A stretch of 64,000 nucleotides of DNA from Miltoncostaea sp963771025 (GCA_963771025.1 CAVYRL010000008.1:124001-188000); one strand, 5' to 3'; shown: positions 40,824 to 49,783, numbered from the stretch's first letter. The notes: generated by a model from the letters alone, not told the origin. Program-made: numbers and translations.

Positions 40824-42527
40824 CTAACCGACGGCGCGCGCGATCTCCTCGACCGTCGTGTGGCCGGCGAGCACCTTGAGCAGACCGTCCTCGCGCAGCG
40901 TGCGCATGCCCTCCTTGCGGGCCTGCCGCGAGATCTCCTCGGACGAGGCGCCGGCCACCGTGAGGCGTTCCATCGCCTCGCTCATGACCAGCATCTCGTA
41001 GACGCCCAGGCGCCCGCGGTAGCCGGTGTCCTGGCAGCGCGCGCATCCCACCGCGCGGAACACGCGGACCGGATCGGGAAGGTTGCGCGGCAGTCCGGGG
41101 ACGTCCATCGTGTCCCGCAGGACGGCCTGGGTGACGTCGATCGGCTCCTTGCAGTGGCTGCACAGGCGACGCGCGAGGCGCTGGGCCAGGATGCCCGCCA
41201 CGGCGCTCGCCGACAGGAAGGGCTCCACGCCCATCTCCGTGAGCCGCGTGAGTGCGCCCGGGGCGTCGTTGGTGTGGATCGTCGCCAACACCATGTGCCC
41301 GGTCAGCGCCGACTCGACGGCGATCTGGGCGGTCTCGCGGTCGCGGATCTCCCCGATCATCACGATGTCGGGGTCGCAGCGCAGGATCGAGCGCAGCCCC
41401 GAGGCGAAGGTGAGGCCGGCCTTGGGGTTGACCTGGACCTGATTGATGCCGGCCAGGCGGTATTCCACCGGATCCTCGACCGTGATGATGTTCTTCTCGC
41501 TCGAGTTGAGCTGGTTGAGGGCCCCGTAGAGGCTGGTGGACTTGCCCGAGCCGGTCGGACCCGTGACCAGGACGGCGCCGTAGGTGCGCGTGTAGCAGGC
41601 CTCGAACTTGGCGAGCACGTCCTTGGCGAAGCCGAGCTCCTTGAGCGTCATCAGGACGTTGCTCTTGTCCAGGATGCGCATGACGATCTTCTCGCCGTAC
41701 ACCGTCGGCAGCGTCGCGACGCGCAGGTCGAGCGCGCGGCCGCCCACCGTCAGGCCCACGCGGCCGTCCTGGGGCGCGCGACGCTCGGCGATGTCGAGGT
41801 CGGCCATGATCTTCACGCGGCTCGCGACGCCGTTGGCCAGACGGAAGGGCACGGCGGTGACGGTGCGCAGCACGCCGTCCACCCGGTACCGCACCACCAT
41901 CTCCTTGGCCTGTGGCTCGAAGTGGATGTCCGAGGCGCGCTCGTCCACCGCGCGGGCGATCAGCGAGTTGACCAGACGCACCACCGGCGCGTCGTCGGAG
42001 GCCTCGGCGATGTCGGCCTGGTCGGCCACGATGTCGTCGCCGCCGCTCTCCTGCACGAGGTCGGCCACGACGGCGTCCAACCGCGAGGTCTGGCCGAGCA
42101 GCGTCTGGATCTCCTCCGGGCTCGCCAGCGCCGGGCGGATGTCGTGGCGGGTGAGCATGCGCAGGTCGTCGATGGCGAAGACGTTGGACGGGTCGGCCAT
42201 GGCCACCAGCAGCAGGCCGTCCGGCTCCATCCGCACGGGGACCGCCTGGTAGCGGCGCGCGCTCTTCTCGTCGATCAGGCGGCCGACCGCGGGGTCGACC
42301 CCGTCGGCCAGCGTGAAGATGCTGACGCCCATCCGGATCGCCATCGCCCGGGCCAGCTGGTCGCGGGTGATCCGCTCGGAGGCCACCAGCACCTCGCCGA
42401 GCTTGCGGCCGTCGGTCTTCTGGCGGGCGATCGCCTCCTCGAGGATCTCGGGGGAGATGAAGCCGAGGCGCACCAGCACCTGGCCGAGGGGCTCCCCGCG
42501 CGGGATGCGCGGACCGCTGGACCGCAC
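40824..42527 (-). CDS. pilB: Type IV pilus assembly ATPase PilB (GspE family)
   Basis: 567 residues from GTG 42527. The N-terminal MshEN-type domain (GQVLVRLGFISPEILEEAIA) may bind cyclic di-GMP. The motor domain has VLVTGPTGSGKSTSLYGALN, the Asp box KNIITVEDPVEYR, Walker B DPDIVMIGEIRDRETAQIAV, HTNDA, and a tetracysteine zinc site (CSHCKEP ... CARCQDTGY). It drives pilus extension. No good ribosome binding site precedes the GTG, and the same frame stays open upstream as a proline-rich stretch (see 42528-42842), so the N-terminus may be longer. Confidence 0.93.
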   Translation of the reverse strand: MRSSGPRIPRGEPLGQVLVRLGFISPEILEEAIARQKTDGRKLGEVLVASERITRDQLARAMAIRMGVSIFTLADGVDPAVGRLIDEKSARRYQAVPVRMEPDGLLLVAMADPSNVFAIDDLRMLTRHDIRPALASPEEIQTLLGQTSRLDAVVADLVQESGGDDIVADQADIAEASDDAPVVRLVNSLIARAVDERASDIHFEPQAKEMVVRYRVDGVLRTVTAVPFRLANGVASRVKIMADLDIAERRAPQDGRVGLTVGGRALDLRVATLPTVYGEKIVMRILDKSNVLMTLKELGFAKDVLAKFEACYTRTYGAVLVTGPTGSGKSTSLYGALNQLNSSEKNIITVEDPVEYRLAGINQVQVNPKAGLTFASGLRSILRCDPDIVMIGEIRDRETAQIAVESALTGHMVLATIHTNDAPGALTRLTEMGVEPFLSASAVAGILAQRLARRLCSHCKEPIDVTQAVLRDTMDVPGLPRNLPDPVRVFRAVGCARCQDTGYRGRLGVYEMLVMSEAMERLTVAGASSEEISRQARKEGMRTLREDGLLKVLAGHTTVEEIARAVG

Positions 42528-42842
42528 CGCCGGCGGACCCGCGACCGGCGCCGGCGGCGGCGGCGGCGGCGGCGAGGGAGCGTGCGTCGCGGCGGCGGTC
42601 GTCGGGCGGGCGGCCGGCGGGGCGGCGGGCCGGCCGGGGGGATGTGCCGGCGGGCGCGGCGACGCCGGAGGGGCGCCGCCCGACGAGGCCGGTGCCCGGT
42701 TGACGGGAGCGGAAGGACCCGGCTGCGGCGTCGGCTGGTTCTGAAGAGGTGTCAGGGCGCGGTCCTGGGAGGCAGGGACGGTCCCCTTAGGAATCGGCCG
42801 CGCGCGACGATCGCTTGATGGGCCCGACGGCGCCCATCCCGG
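42528..42842 (-). other. Proline/alanine-rich open frame upstream of PilB, no standard start
   Basis: 315 bases between aroE and the PilB GTG. The PilB frame continues through it without a stop and would encode a Pro/Ala/Gly-rich tract including seven consecutive prolines (GGC/GGT repeat on the + strand at about 42556-42576). I find no ATG, GTG or TTG in that frame. It may be an untranslated leader, or an N-terminal extension begun from a CTG (42755) or other rare codon. Confidence 0.5.
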
Positions 42843-43655
42843 CTACGCCCCGAGGGCCTCGCGCATCACCTCGACCGGCGGCGCCACCCCGGTCCACTGC
42901 TCGAAGGCCGCCGCGCCCTGGTGCAGCAGCATCCCCAGACCGTCAACCGTCCGTGCCCCGCGGGCGCCCGCGGCGGCCAGCCACGGCGTGCCGCCCGGGC
43001 GGTAGACGATGTCGGCCACCACCTGCCCCACGCCGATGCCCGAGAGCGGCAGCTCGGACGGAACCACGGTGTCGTGCAGCCCAAGGCTGGTGGCGTTGAC
43101 GACGAGCGCCGATTGCGCGGCCACGAGATCCAGAGCCTCGCGCGTGAAGGGGATCGGATCTCCCAGCTCGGCCGCGCGCTGAGGCGTCCGGTTGGCCACG
43201 CGCACCCGCGCCCCCCGCGAGCGCAGCGCGAAGACGACGGCTCGGGCGGCGCCCCCCGCGCCGATCACCAGCACGCTCGCGCCGTCGAGCGCCATCGGGC
43301 TCTGCTCGTCGAGCGCCCGGATGAAGCCGGCCGCGTCGGTGTTGTCGGCGCGGAAGCCCCCGGCGCCATCGGGCACCAGCGTGTTGGCCGCGCCGATCAC
43401 CTCGACGGCGGCCGAGACCTCCGAACAGCAGGCGATGACGGCGCCCTTGTGCGGAATGGTGACGTTGAGCCCCGCGCACCCGGCCGCCGCCAGGCCGCGG
43501 ACCGCCTCGGGCACCCGATCGGGAGGCACCGGGAACGCCGCGTAGATCCAGTTGAGATCGAGCGCCGCGAAGGCGGCGTTGTGCATCGCGGGCGACAGCG
43601 AGTGCTCCACCGGCCAGCCGATGATCCCGGCCACGCGCGTGGCGCCGTCGATCAT
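42843..43655 (-). CDS. aroE: Shikimate dehydrogenase
   Basis: 270-residue NADP-dependent enzyme that reduces 3-dehydroshikimate in the aromatic pathway. Substrate site: IIGWPVEHSLSPAMHNAAF, LNVTIPHKG with the catalytic Lys, and DNTDAAGF with the catalytic Asp. Cofactor fold: VLVIGAGGAARAVVFALRSR then ANRTPQRAAEL. NATSLGLHD and GLGMLLHQGAAAFEQWTG are family blocks. ATG 43655 overlaps the mltG stop by four bases. Position between mltG and pilB is part of a compact multi-function operon. Confidence 0.95.
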   Translation of the reverse strand: MIDGATRVAGIIGWPVEHSLSPAMHNAAFAALDLNWIYAAFPVPPDRVPEAVRGLAAAGCAGLNVTIPHKGAVIACCSEVSAAVEVIGAANTLVPDGAGGFRADNTDAAGFIRALDEQSPMALDGASVLVIGAGGAARAVVFALRSRGARVRVANRTPQRAAELGDPIPFTREALDLVAAQSALVVNATSLGLHDTVVPSELPLSGIGVGQVVADIVYRPGGTPWLAAAGARGARTVDGLGMLLHQGAAAFEQWTGVAPPVEVMREALGA

Positions 43656-44536
43656 TTGCCGCCGTTCGCCTGCGAGCGGGCCACGTCCTCGTCGAACTGC
43701 GCCGGCGTGGCGGCGAAGTAGTGGCCCTCGCTGCCGTCGTTGCGCGCGACGTAGTAGAGGAACTTGTGCCTGGCGGGGCGGGCGGCGGCCGCGATGCTGT
43801 CGAGCCCGGGGTTGGAGATCGGCCCGGGCGGCAGCCCGGCGTACCGGCGCGTGTTGTAGGGCGACGTGCTGGCCAGGTCCGCGGCCGTGAGCTCGGGCTT
43901 CCACTCGCCGATCGCGTATTGCGTCGTCGCGTCGATGTCGAGCCGCATCCTGGCCTTCAGGCGGTTGTAGATGACCCCCGCGACGATCCTGCGCTCCCTG
44001 GGCAGCGCCACCTCGCGCTCGATCATCGAGGCGATGATCAGCACGTCGAACTTGGTCAGGTTCTTGGAGCGGGCGTAGGAGTAGTCGATGTTCGCGGTGT
44101 TGTCCTTGTACGCCTGAACCTGGAAGTCCACGAGGTCCTTCGCGGTCGTGGCCGAGGTGATGTCGTACGTGGCCGGGAACAGGAAGCCTTCGAGCGAGGT
44201 CGGCCCGGACGTCTTCGCCAGCGCCCGCCCGCGCGGGCCGGGGGCCGTCGCGGCCAAGTAGGCGGCGCCCGAGATACCGGTCTCCTTGTCGAGCAGCGCC
44301 GCGATGTCCTCGCGCCGGAGCCCCTCGCGGATCAGCAGGCGCTGGACCGGCAGGGTGTCGGTGCCGGCGGCGACCGGGGCGGAATCGCCCGAGAACTGCC
44401 CGCGCGCCAGGGCCAGCCCCGCCGCGGCCACCAGGGCGACGATGACCGCCAGCCACAGCAGCGTGCGGCCATGCCCCGCGCGCTCCGGCCGCCCGTAGCG
44501 CCGGTAGTCCTTGGTCGGGGGCTCGCTGCCGGTCAC
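43652..44536 (-). CDS. mltG: Endolytic murein transglycosylase MltG (YceG)
   Basis: 294-residue membrane protein. A short basic cytosolic tail and one helix (TLLWLAVIVALVAAAGLALA) precede the YceG domain. Family motifs: EGFLFPATYDI, the catalytic Glu in LIIASMIEREVALPRERRIV, VIYNRLKARMRLDIDATTQY, and YNTRRYAGLPPGPISNPGL. It cuts nascent glycan strands and sets their length. The usual LysM-like part after the helix is short, so this is a compact version. GTG 44536 overlaps the ruvX stop (GTGA). Confidence 0.94.
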   Translation of the reverse strand: MTGSEPPTKDYRRYGRPERAGHGRTLLWLAVIVALVAAAGLALARGQFSGDSAPVAAGTDTLPVQRLLIREGLRREDIAALLDKETGISGAAYLAATAPGPRGRALAKTSGPTSLEGFLFPATYDITSATTAKDLVDFQVQAYKDNTANIDYSYARSKNLTKFDVLIIASMIEREVALPRERRIVAGVIYNRLKARMRLDIDATTQYAIGEWKPELTAADLASTSPYNTRRYAGLPPGPISNPGLDSIAAAARPARHKFLYYVARNDGSEGHYFAATPAQFDEDVARSQANGGK

Positions 44537-44928
44537 CGCCCGGCCGCCAGGTAGGCCTCGAGCAGCACGCATGCCGCCAGGCTGTCCAGATCGGCGCGCG
44601 AGCCGCCCTCGCGCCCTCGCCGTCCGGCCTCGACGGTCGTCAGGCGCTCGTCCCACAGGTCCACCGGCACGGGGGTACGTGCCCGCAACCGCCCCGCGAA
44701 ACCCGCCGCGGCTCGCGCCTGCGCGCCCAACTCGCCCGACATCGAACGAGGCTCCCCCACCACGATCCGCTCCGGATCCTCGCGCGCGATGACCGCGTCG
44801 AGCTCGCGCCGTCCGACCGGCGAATCAATCCGCGTGATCGCGGGCAGCGGACGCGCGATCGTCCCGGTCGGATCGCTCACGGCAACCCCCGTGCGTGCCG
44901 ACCCGTGGTCGAGGGCGAGGACCTTCAC
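44533..44928 (-). CDS. ruvX: Holliday junction resolvase-like RuvX (YqgF)
   Basis: 131-residue RNase-H-fold nuclease. Motifs: LALDHGSARTGVAVSDPTG with the first Asp, RIVVGEPRSMSGE, VDLWDERLTTVEA with Asp and Glu, and RADLDSLAACVLLEAYL with the last Asp. RuvX/YqgF processes rRNA or recombination intermediates. GTG 44928 overlaps the alaS stop by four bases, and its own stop overlaps the mltG start. The alaS-ruvX-mltG-aroE order is widespread in Actinomycetota and some Firmicutes. Confidence 0.93.
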   Translation of the reverse strand: MKVLALDHGSARTGVAVSDPTGTIARPLPAITRIDSPVGRRELDAVIAREDPERIVVGEPRSMSGELGAQARAAAGFAGRLRARTPVPVDLWDERLTTVEAGRRGREGGSRADLDSLAACVLLEAYLAAGR

Positions 44929-47498
44929 GCCCCCCGCGACGCCGTCAGGACGGCTCGCGCCGCGTCGAGGGCCTCACCCACCCGGGACGGGTCCTTGCCG
45001 CCGGCGCGGGCCATCGCGTCCTTGCCGCCCCCGCCGCCGCCCACGATCGGGGCGATCTCGCGGATCACCGCCCCGGCGGACAGCCCCGCGGCCACGGCCT
45101 CGGGGCTCATGTTCGCGACGAGCGCAGCCTTGCCGTCGATCGCGGCGCCGAGCACCACGGCCGCGCCGGCGCCGATCGCCTGCTTGACGCGATCGGTGAT
45201 CGACAGCAGCTCGTCCATGTCCATCGCCTCGACCTGGGCCGAGACGGCCTTCAGGTCCCCGACCGCCGTGGCCTGACCGGCCACCGCGCTCACGTCGGTG
45301 CGCCCGGAACGCGCGCGCTTGAGGTCGGACTCGAGGGCGCGGATGCGCTCGTCCCGGCCGGCCACCTCCTCCTGCAGCTGGCGCTCACGCTCGCGCAGGT
45401 ACTCGATCGCCGCCGTGCCGGTGAGGGCCTCGATGCGCCGCGCGCCGGCGCCGGTGGAGGCCTCCGAGACGATCACGAACGGGCCGATGTCACCGGTGCG
45501 CGCGACATGGGTGCCGCCACAGAGCTCCTTGGAGAAGTCGCCCGTGGACACGACGCGCACCCGCTCGCCGTACTTCTCCTCGAACAGCCCGATCGCGCCC
45601 TCGTCGGCCGCCTCTTGGCGGTCCACGATCTCCCAGGTGACCGGCTGGTCCTCGTCCACGCGGGTGTTGACCATCCTCTCGATCTCGCGGAGGGTCTCCG
45701 GCTCCACGCGACCACGATGGGTGAAATCGAAGCGCAGCTTGTCGGGCCCCACGTACGAGCCCGCCTGGCGGACCCCCTGGCCGAGGGTCTCGCGCAGCGC
45801 CCAGCTGAGCACGTGGGTGGCGGTGTGGTTGGAGCGGGTCAGGCGACGGCGCGGCGCGTCGACCGCCGCGTAGACCTCGCTATCGACGGGCAGCTCACCC
45901 TGGTCGAGCCGGACCCGCAGGACCTGGTCGGCACCGAGGCGGAACGCGTCGATGACCGTGGCCCGCGCGCCGTGATCGGCCACGATCTCGCCGATGTCGG
46001 CCACCTGGCCGCCGCCCTCAGGGTAGAAGGGCGACTGCTCGAGCTTGAGCAGGGCCGTGCCGTCGCCGAGCTCCTCGATGGCGATCACCCGCGTGTCCAT
46101 CGCGGTCGCGTTCCAGCCCACGAACTCGCTGGGGTCCGACTCGCGCGCCACCGCGCTCACGCGCTCGCCGAGGTCCGCGTCCGCCACCGCGCCCGACGTG
46201 CCCGCGCGCGATCGGGTGCGCTGGTCCTCCATCAGGGCCTCGAAGCCCGCCGCATCCAGCCTGAGGTCCGCGTCCTGGGCAGCCTCGAGGGTGAGGTCGA
46301 GCGGGAACCCGAAGGTGTCGTAGAGGCGGAACGCGTCGTCACCCGACACCTCGCCCCGATCGCGCGAGCGATCGATCACCTCGGTCAGCAACCGGCGGCC
46401 CTGGCTGAGCGTGCGGGCGAACTGCTCGGCCTCGGCGCCCAGCACGTCCCTCACCTCGCTCGCGCGTTCAACGAGCTCCGGATAGGCCTCGCCCCAGCCC
46501 TCCACCACGGGGACGGCGAGGTCGGCCACGGCGCCCGGCTCCAGGCCCAGGTGCCCGGCCTCGCTCACGGCCCGGCGGATGACGCGCCGGAGCACGTAGT
46601 CGCGGCCCTCGTTGCCCGGCACGACGCCGTCGGCGGCGAGGAAGGTCATGGCGCGGCCGTGGTCGGCCAGGACGCGGAAGGCGCGGTCGTCGCGCGCGTC
46701 GGTGCCGTACCTGCGGCGCGAGGCGCCCTCTGCCCAGGTGATCAGGGGGCGGAAGGCGTCGGTGTCGAACACCGACGGCACGTCCTGCAGGATCGCCGCC
46801 AGGCGCTCGAGTCCGGCGCCGGTGTCGATGTTCTTGGCCGGCAGCGGCGACAGCGTTCCGTCGGCGGCGCGCTCGTACTGCATGAAGACCAGGTTCCAGT
46901 ACTCCAGATACCGGTCGCCGCCCACGGCCGGACCGCCCTCGGGGCCGAACTCCGGGCCACGGTCGAGGTAGAGCTCGGTGTTGGGGCCGCAGGGGCCCGT
47001 CGGGCCGGCCTTCCAGAAGTTGTCCGCCTCGCCGAGCCGCTGGATGCGGTCGCGCGGCACGCCCATCTCGACCCAGCGCTCGAGCGCCTCGTCGTCGCCG
47101 GGGACGCCCTCCATGCCCTCGAACACCGTGATCCAGATCTTCTCGGGGTCGAGCCCGTAGACCTCCGTGGAGACCTCCCAGCCGAAGCGGATCGCGTCGT
47201 CCTTGAAGTAGTCCCCGATCGAGAAGTTGCCGAGCATCTCGAAGAACGTCAGGTGGCGGGCGGTGTGGCCCACCTGGTCGATGTCGACCGTCCGGAAGCA
47301 CTTCTGCGAGCTGGTCATGCGCCGCGCGGGCGGAGAGTCGGCCCCGAGGAAATACGACTTCAGCGGCTGCATGCCGGCGATCGTCAGGAGCACGGACGGA
47401 TCGTCCTCGAATGGGACGAGCGAGGCCGATGGAATCGGCAGGTGGCCCTGGCGCTCGAAGTACCCGAGGAACGCCGCGCGGATCTCGTTGGTCGTCAT
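44925..47498 (-). CDS. alaS: Alanyl-tRNA synthetase
   Basis: 857 residues, full length. Catalytic core: EIRAAFLGYFERQGHLPIPS, SYFLGADSPPARRMTSSQKC, HTARHLTFFEMLGNFSIGDY and TGAGLERLAAILQDVPSVFD. The editing domain has the zinc motif NHTATHVLSWALRETLG plus CGGTHVARTGDIG. The C-Ala domain ends GGGGGGKDAMARAGGKDPSR. It charges tRNA-Ala and clears Ser/Gly mischarging. ATG 47498. Head of the compact run that continues into ruvX, mltG, aroE and the pil genes. Confidence 0.96.
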   Translation of the reverse strand: MTTNEIRAAFLGYFERQGHLPIPSASLVPFEDDPSVLLTIAGMQPLKSYFLGADSPPARRMTSSQKCFRTVDIDQVGHTARHLTFFEMLGNFSIGDYFKDDAIRFGWEVSTEVYGLDPEKIWITVFEGMEGVPGDDEALERWVEMGVPRDRIQRLGEADNFWKAGPTGPCGPNTELYLDRGPEFGPEGGPAVGGDRYLEYWNLVFMQYERAADGTLSPLPAKNIDTGAGLERLAAILQDVPSVFDTDAFRPLITWAEGASRRRYGTDARDDRAFRVLADHGRAMTFLAADGVVPGNEGRDYVLRRVIRRAVSEAGHLGLEPGAVADLAVPVVEGWGEAYPELVERASEVRDVLGAEAEQFARTLSQGRRLLTEVIDRSRDRGEVSGDDAFRLYDTFGFPLDLTLEAAQDADLRLDAAGFEALMEDQRTRSRAGTSGAVADADLGERVSAVARESDPSEFVGWNATAMDTRVIAIEELGDGTALLKLEQSPFYPEGGGQVADIGEIVADHGARATVIDAFRLGADQVLRVRLDQGELPVDSEVYAAVDAPRRRLTRSNHTATHVLSWALRETLGQGVRQAGSYVGPDKLRFDFTHRGRVEPETLREIERMVNTRVDEDQPVTWEIVDRQEAADEGAIGLFEEKYGERVRVVSTGDFSKELCGGTHVARTGDIGPFVIVSEASTGAGARRIEALTGTAAIEYLRERERQLQEEVAGRDERIRALESDLKRARSGRTDVSAVAGQATAVGDLKAVSAQVEAMDMDELLSITDRVKQAIGAGAAVVLGAAIDGKAALVANMSPEAVAAGLSAGAVIREIAPIVGGGGGGKDAMARAGGKDPSRVGEALDAARAVLTASRGA

Positions 47499-47532
47499 CC
47501 GACCGCCGAGTGTACCAACGCCCGCGGCGCCC

Positions 47533-47754
47533 TCAGCCGTGGCTGTCGAAGGCCTCGCGAACCTGACGGTCGAGGTCGTCCTCGGCCTGTGCGGCGGCGC
47601 GTTTGCCGGCCGAAAGGGCCTCCTTGACCTGCTGGGGGATCTGCTCGCGCTCCCGGGCGATCGTGTCCTTCCAGAGCCGCGGGTCGAGGGCCCCGATGGA
47701 GTGCAGCCACCCGACGATCCCCGCGGCCACGCCCAGCTTGATCAGGCGTCCCAT
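47533..47754 (-). CDS. Small protein upstream of alaS
   Basis: 73 residues. The first 20 (MGRLIKLGVAAGIVGWLHSI) form a short hydrophobic stretch, and the rest is a charged helix (AREREQIPQQVKEALSAGKR then AAAQAEDDLDRQVREAFDSHG split by length). I recall similar small genes between the DUF948 gene and alaS in actinobacteria. ATG 47754 overlaps the DUF948 stop. Function unknown; a membrane-associated partner of the DUF948 protein is possible. Confidence 0.75.
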   Translation of the reverse strand: MGRLIKLGVAAGIVGWLHSIGALDPRLWKDTIAREREQIPQQVKEALSAGKRAAAQAEDDLDRQVREAFDSHG

Positions 47755-48296
47755 CAGTAGGGGCTCTCACGCCGAGGCGGTCCGCCCTCGGGCGGCACGA
47801 CGGGCGGCGGCGGCGGCGCGACCGGGGGGACGTCCACGGCGGGCGGCGGCGGCGCGGCCGCCTCCTGCGCCGACATGCCCGCCGCGGCCCGCTCGGCGGC
47901 CGCGGCGGCCGAGCGCTCGGCCGCGAGGGCGGCGTCGGAGGCCCGCCGGGCCCGCAGGCTGGCGACCGCCTCCCGGGCGCCCGCGGCGAAGCCGTGGATC
48001 TTGCGCACCGGAGCCGTGACCGCGCTCGAGACGGTCTGGACGGTCTTCTCGGCGCCCTTCGTGGCCCCGACAGCCGTCTTCATGATGTCGTCAACCCGGC
48101 TGATCTCCAGGTTGATCCCGTCCACGGTCGTCTGGGCCTTGTTGAGGATCGGCACGACCTCGTCGGTGACCCGCGTGACGGAGGTCCCGAGACGCGCGAA
48201 CACGCCGGCCATCCGCAGGAAGAGGTAGGCCAATCCGAGCCCGGTCACGACCAGGAAGATGGACAGGGCGAGCTTGAGAACATCAGACCAATCCAC
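47754..48296 (-). CDS. DUF948-type membrane protein
   Basis: 180 residues. An N-terminal transmembrane helix (LKLALSIFLVVTGLGLAYLF) is followed by a long helix with the DUF948 pattern (VTRVTDEVVPILNKAQTTVD, INLEISRVDDIMKTAVGATK), an Ala-rich coiled region and a Pro-rich tail (APPPPAVDVPPVAPPPPPVV). GTG 48296 is preceded by GGAGGAG at 6 bases. It sits between mnmA and the small protein in front of alaS with one- and four-base overlaps, so it is part of the same transcript. Role unknown; cell-envelope scaffolding is a guess. Confidence 0.85.
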   Translation of the reverse strand: MDWSDVLKLALSIFLVVTGLGLAYLFLRMAGVFARLGTSVTRVTDEVVPILNKAQTTVDGINLEISRVDDIMKTAVGATKGAEKTVQTVSSAVTAPVRKIHGFAAGAREAVASLRARRASDAALAAERSAAAAAERAAAGMSAQEAAAPPPPAVDVPPVAPPPPPVVPPEGGPPRRESPY

Positions 48297-49783
48297 TACG
48301 AGCTCCTCCAGTGCGGGTCCGCGACCGTCTCGGGCGGTGCGATCGTACCGGCCGCGACGAGGCGGCCGCGGCGGTACAGCGCGGCGGTCTGGCCCGGGGC
48401 CACGCCGTCGGCCGCGTCGAGGAGGTCGATCCACACCCTCCCGTCGTCCTCACGCGCCCGTCCGCGCAGCGCCTGCCCGCGGTAGCGAACGCGCACGTCG
48501 AGCATCTCGTCGCCCAGCTCCCCGTGGATCCGCGCCGGGTCGAGTGCGACCGCGCGCGTCGCCAGATCGGCGCGCGGACCGACGATCACGGCGTTGCGCC
48601 CGGCGTCGGTCGACAGAACGTGCAGCGGCTCGGGGCCGGCCACTCCGAGGCCTTTGCGCTGCCCCACGGTGAAGCGCCAGTAGCCCCCGTGGGTGCCCAG
48701 CAGCCGGCCGCGCGCGTCCTCGATCGGGCCGATACGCGACTCCAGGCCGCCGCTGCGCTCGAGGAACGGCGCGTATCCGCCCTCCCCCACGAAGCAGACC
48801 TCCTGGCTCTCGACGGCCCGCGCGCCGGGCAGGCCCGCCGCGCGGGCCATCTCGCGCACCGCGGCCTTCTGAAGGTCGCCCAGCGGGAACACGATCCTCT
48901 CCCTCTCTGCGCGCTCGAGCATCGCCAGCATGTAGCTCTGATCCTTGCCCTCGTCGGCGGCCCGCGAAACGAGCGGCTCCCCGCGGTCGCCGCGCCGCAG
49001 GCGCGCGTAGTGGCCGGTGGCGAGGAGCCGCGCGCCCAGCAGCGCGGCGGCGTCGGCCAGCACCCGGAAGCGCACGCGGCCGTTGCAGGTGACGCACGGA
49101 TTCGGCGTGCGGCCGGCGCGGTATCCGGCGATGAAGTCCTCCACCACCCCGGCCCGGAAGCGCTCGGCGACGTCCAGCGTGACGTGCGGAAGGCCGAGGG
49201 CGTGGGCGCCCGCCCGCGCCATGCGGACCGTCTCGGGCGAGCAGCACGAGCGCTCGGCGGCGGCCGCCGCCGGGTCGTGCCACAGGCGCATCGTGACGCC
49301 CACCACGTCGTGTCCCGCGTCGCGCAGCAACTTGGCGGCGACCACGCTGTCGACCCCGCCGCTCATCGCCACCGCCACCCGGTCCCCGCTGAGCGGCAGC
49401 CCGACATCGCCGAGGCGGGACGAGTACCAGGCCTCGAGCGCGCGCGCGACGGCGTCCTCGACGATCTCGACGCCGTGCAGACGCGCCGGGCCGAGCCCGC
49501 CGAGGTCACGATCGAGGGTCGCGGCGTCCAGCCGCAGGGCCCGGTCCATCGGGGCGCCCGTGAGGCGCGCGCACGCCGCGCTCGCGGCAGCCGTGGCGGC
49601 GCCGCAGCCGAATGCCTGGAAGCGGGCCTCGCGCACCCGGCCTCCGCCGATGCGCAGCGAGATGCGCACCAGGTCGCCGCACGAGGTGCTGCCGGACTCC
49701 CCGACGGCATCCGCCGGGTGCATCGCCCCGGCGCCCGTGGGACTCGCGAGATGGCGCATCGCCTCGGGAGGGTAGGGCGGCAC
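48296..49783 (-). CDS. mnmA: IscU-like scaffold domain fused to tRNA 2-thiouridylase MnmA
   Basis: 495 residues. Residues 20-118 are an IscU/NifU-N fold: GSTSCGDLVRISLRI (Cys35, Asp37), ARFQAFGCGAATAAAS (Cys60) and RLHGVEIVEDAVARAL. The last motif keeps His103 but has Gly104 where IscU has its third Cys. Residues 130-495 are MnmA: PP-loop VAVAMSGGVDSVVAAKLL, CVTCNGRVRF with Cys233, GKDQSYMLAML and SQEVCFVGEGG with Cys330, the two thiolation cysteines. MnmA puts sulfur on U34 of Lys, Glu and Gln tRNAs. The IscU-like half may relay persulfide or hold an iron-sulfur cluster. ATG at 49783 is GTG or ATG-like; overlaps the DUF948 gene by one base. Confidence 0.92.
   Translation of the reverse strand: MPPYPPEAMRHLASPTGAGAMHPADAVGESGSTSCGDLVRISLRIGGGRVREARFQAFGCGAATAAASAACARLTGAPMDRALRLDAATLDRDLGGLGPARLHGVEIVEDAVARALEAWYSSRLGDVGLPLSGDRVAVAMSGGVDSVVAAKLLRDAGHDVVGVTMRLWHDPAAAAAERSCCSPETVRMARAGAHALGLPHVTLDVAERFRAGVVEDFIAGYRAGRTPNPCVTCNGRVRFRVLADAAALLGARLLATGHYARLRRGDRGEPLVSRAADEGKDQSYMLAMLERAERERIVFPLGDLQKAAVREMARAAGLPGARAVESQEVCFVGEGGYAPFLERSGGLESRIGPIEDARGRLLGTHGGYWRFTVGQRKGLGVAGPEPLHVLSTDAGRNAVIVGPRADLATRAVALDPARIHGELGDEMLDVRVRYRGQALRGRAREDDGRVWIDLLDAADGVAPGQTAALYRRGRLVAAGTIAPPETVADPHWRSS

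Noticed and set aside
40737..42818. 693-codon frame opposite pilB
   Set aside because: Antisense shadow; pilB on the minus strand has full motor motifs.
44895..47627. 910-codon open frame on the + strand opposite alaS
   Set aside because: Shadow of a real GC-rich gene: the minus strand encodes a complete AlaRS with all motifs, and the + frame has only Asp/His/Arg/Gly-rich low-complexity protein.
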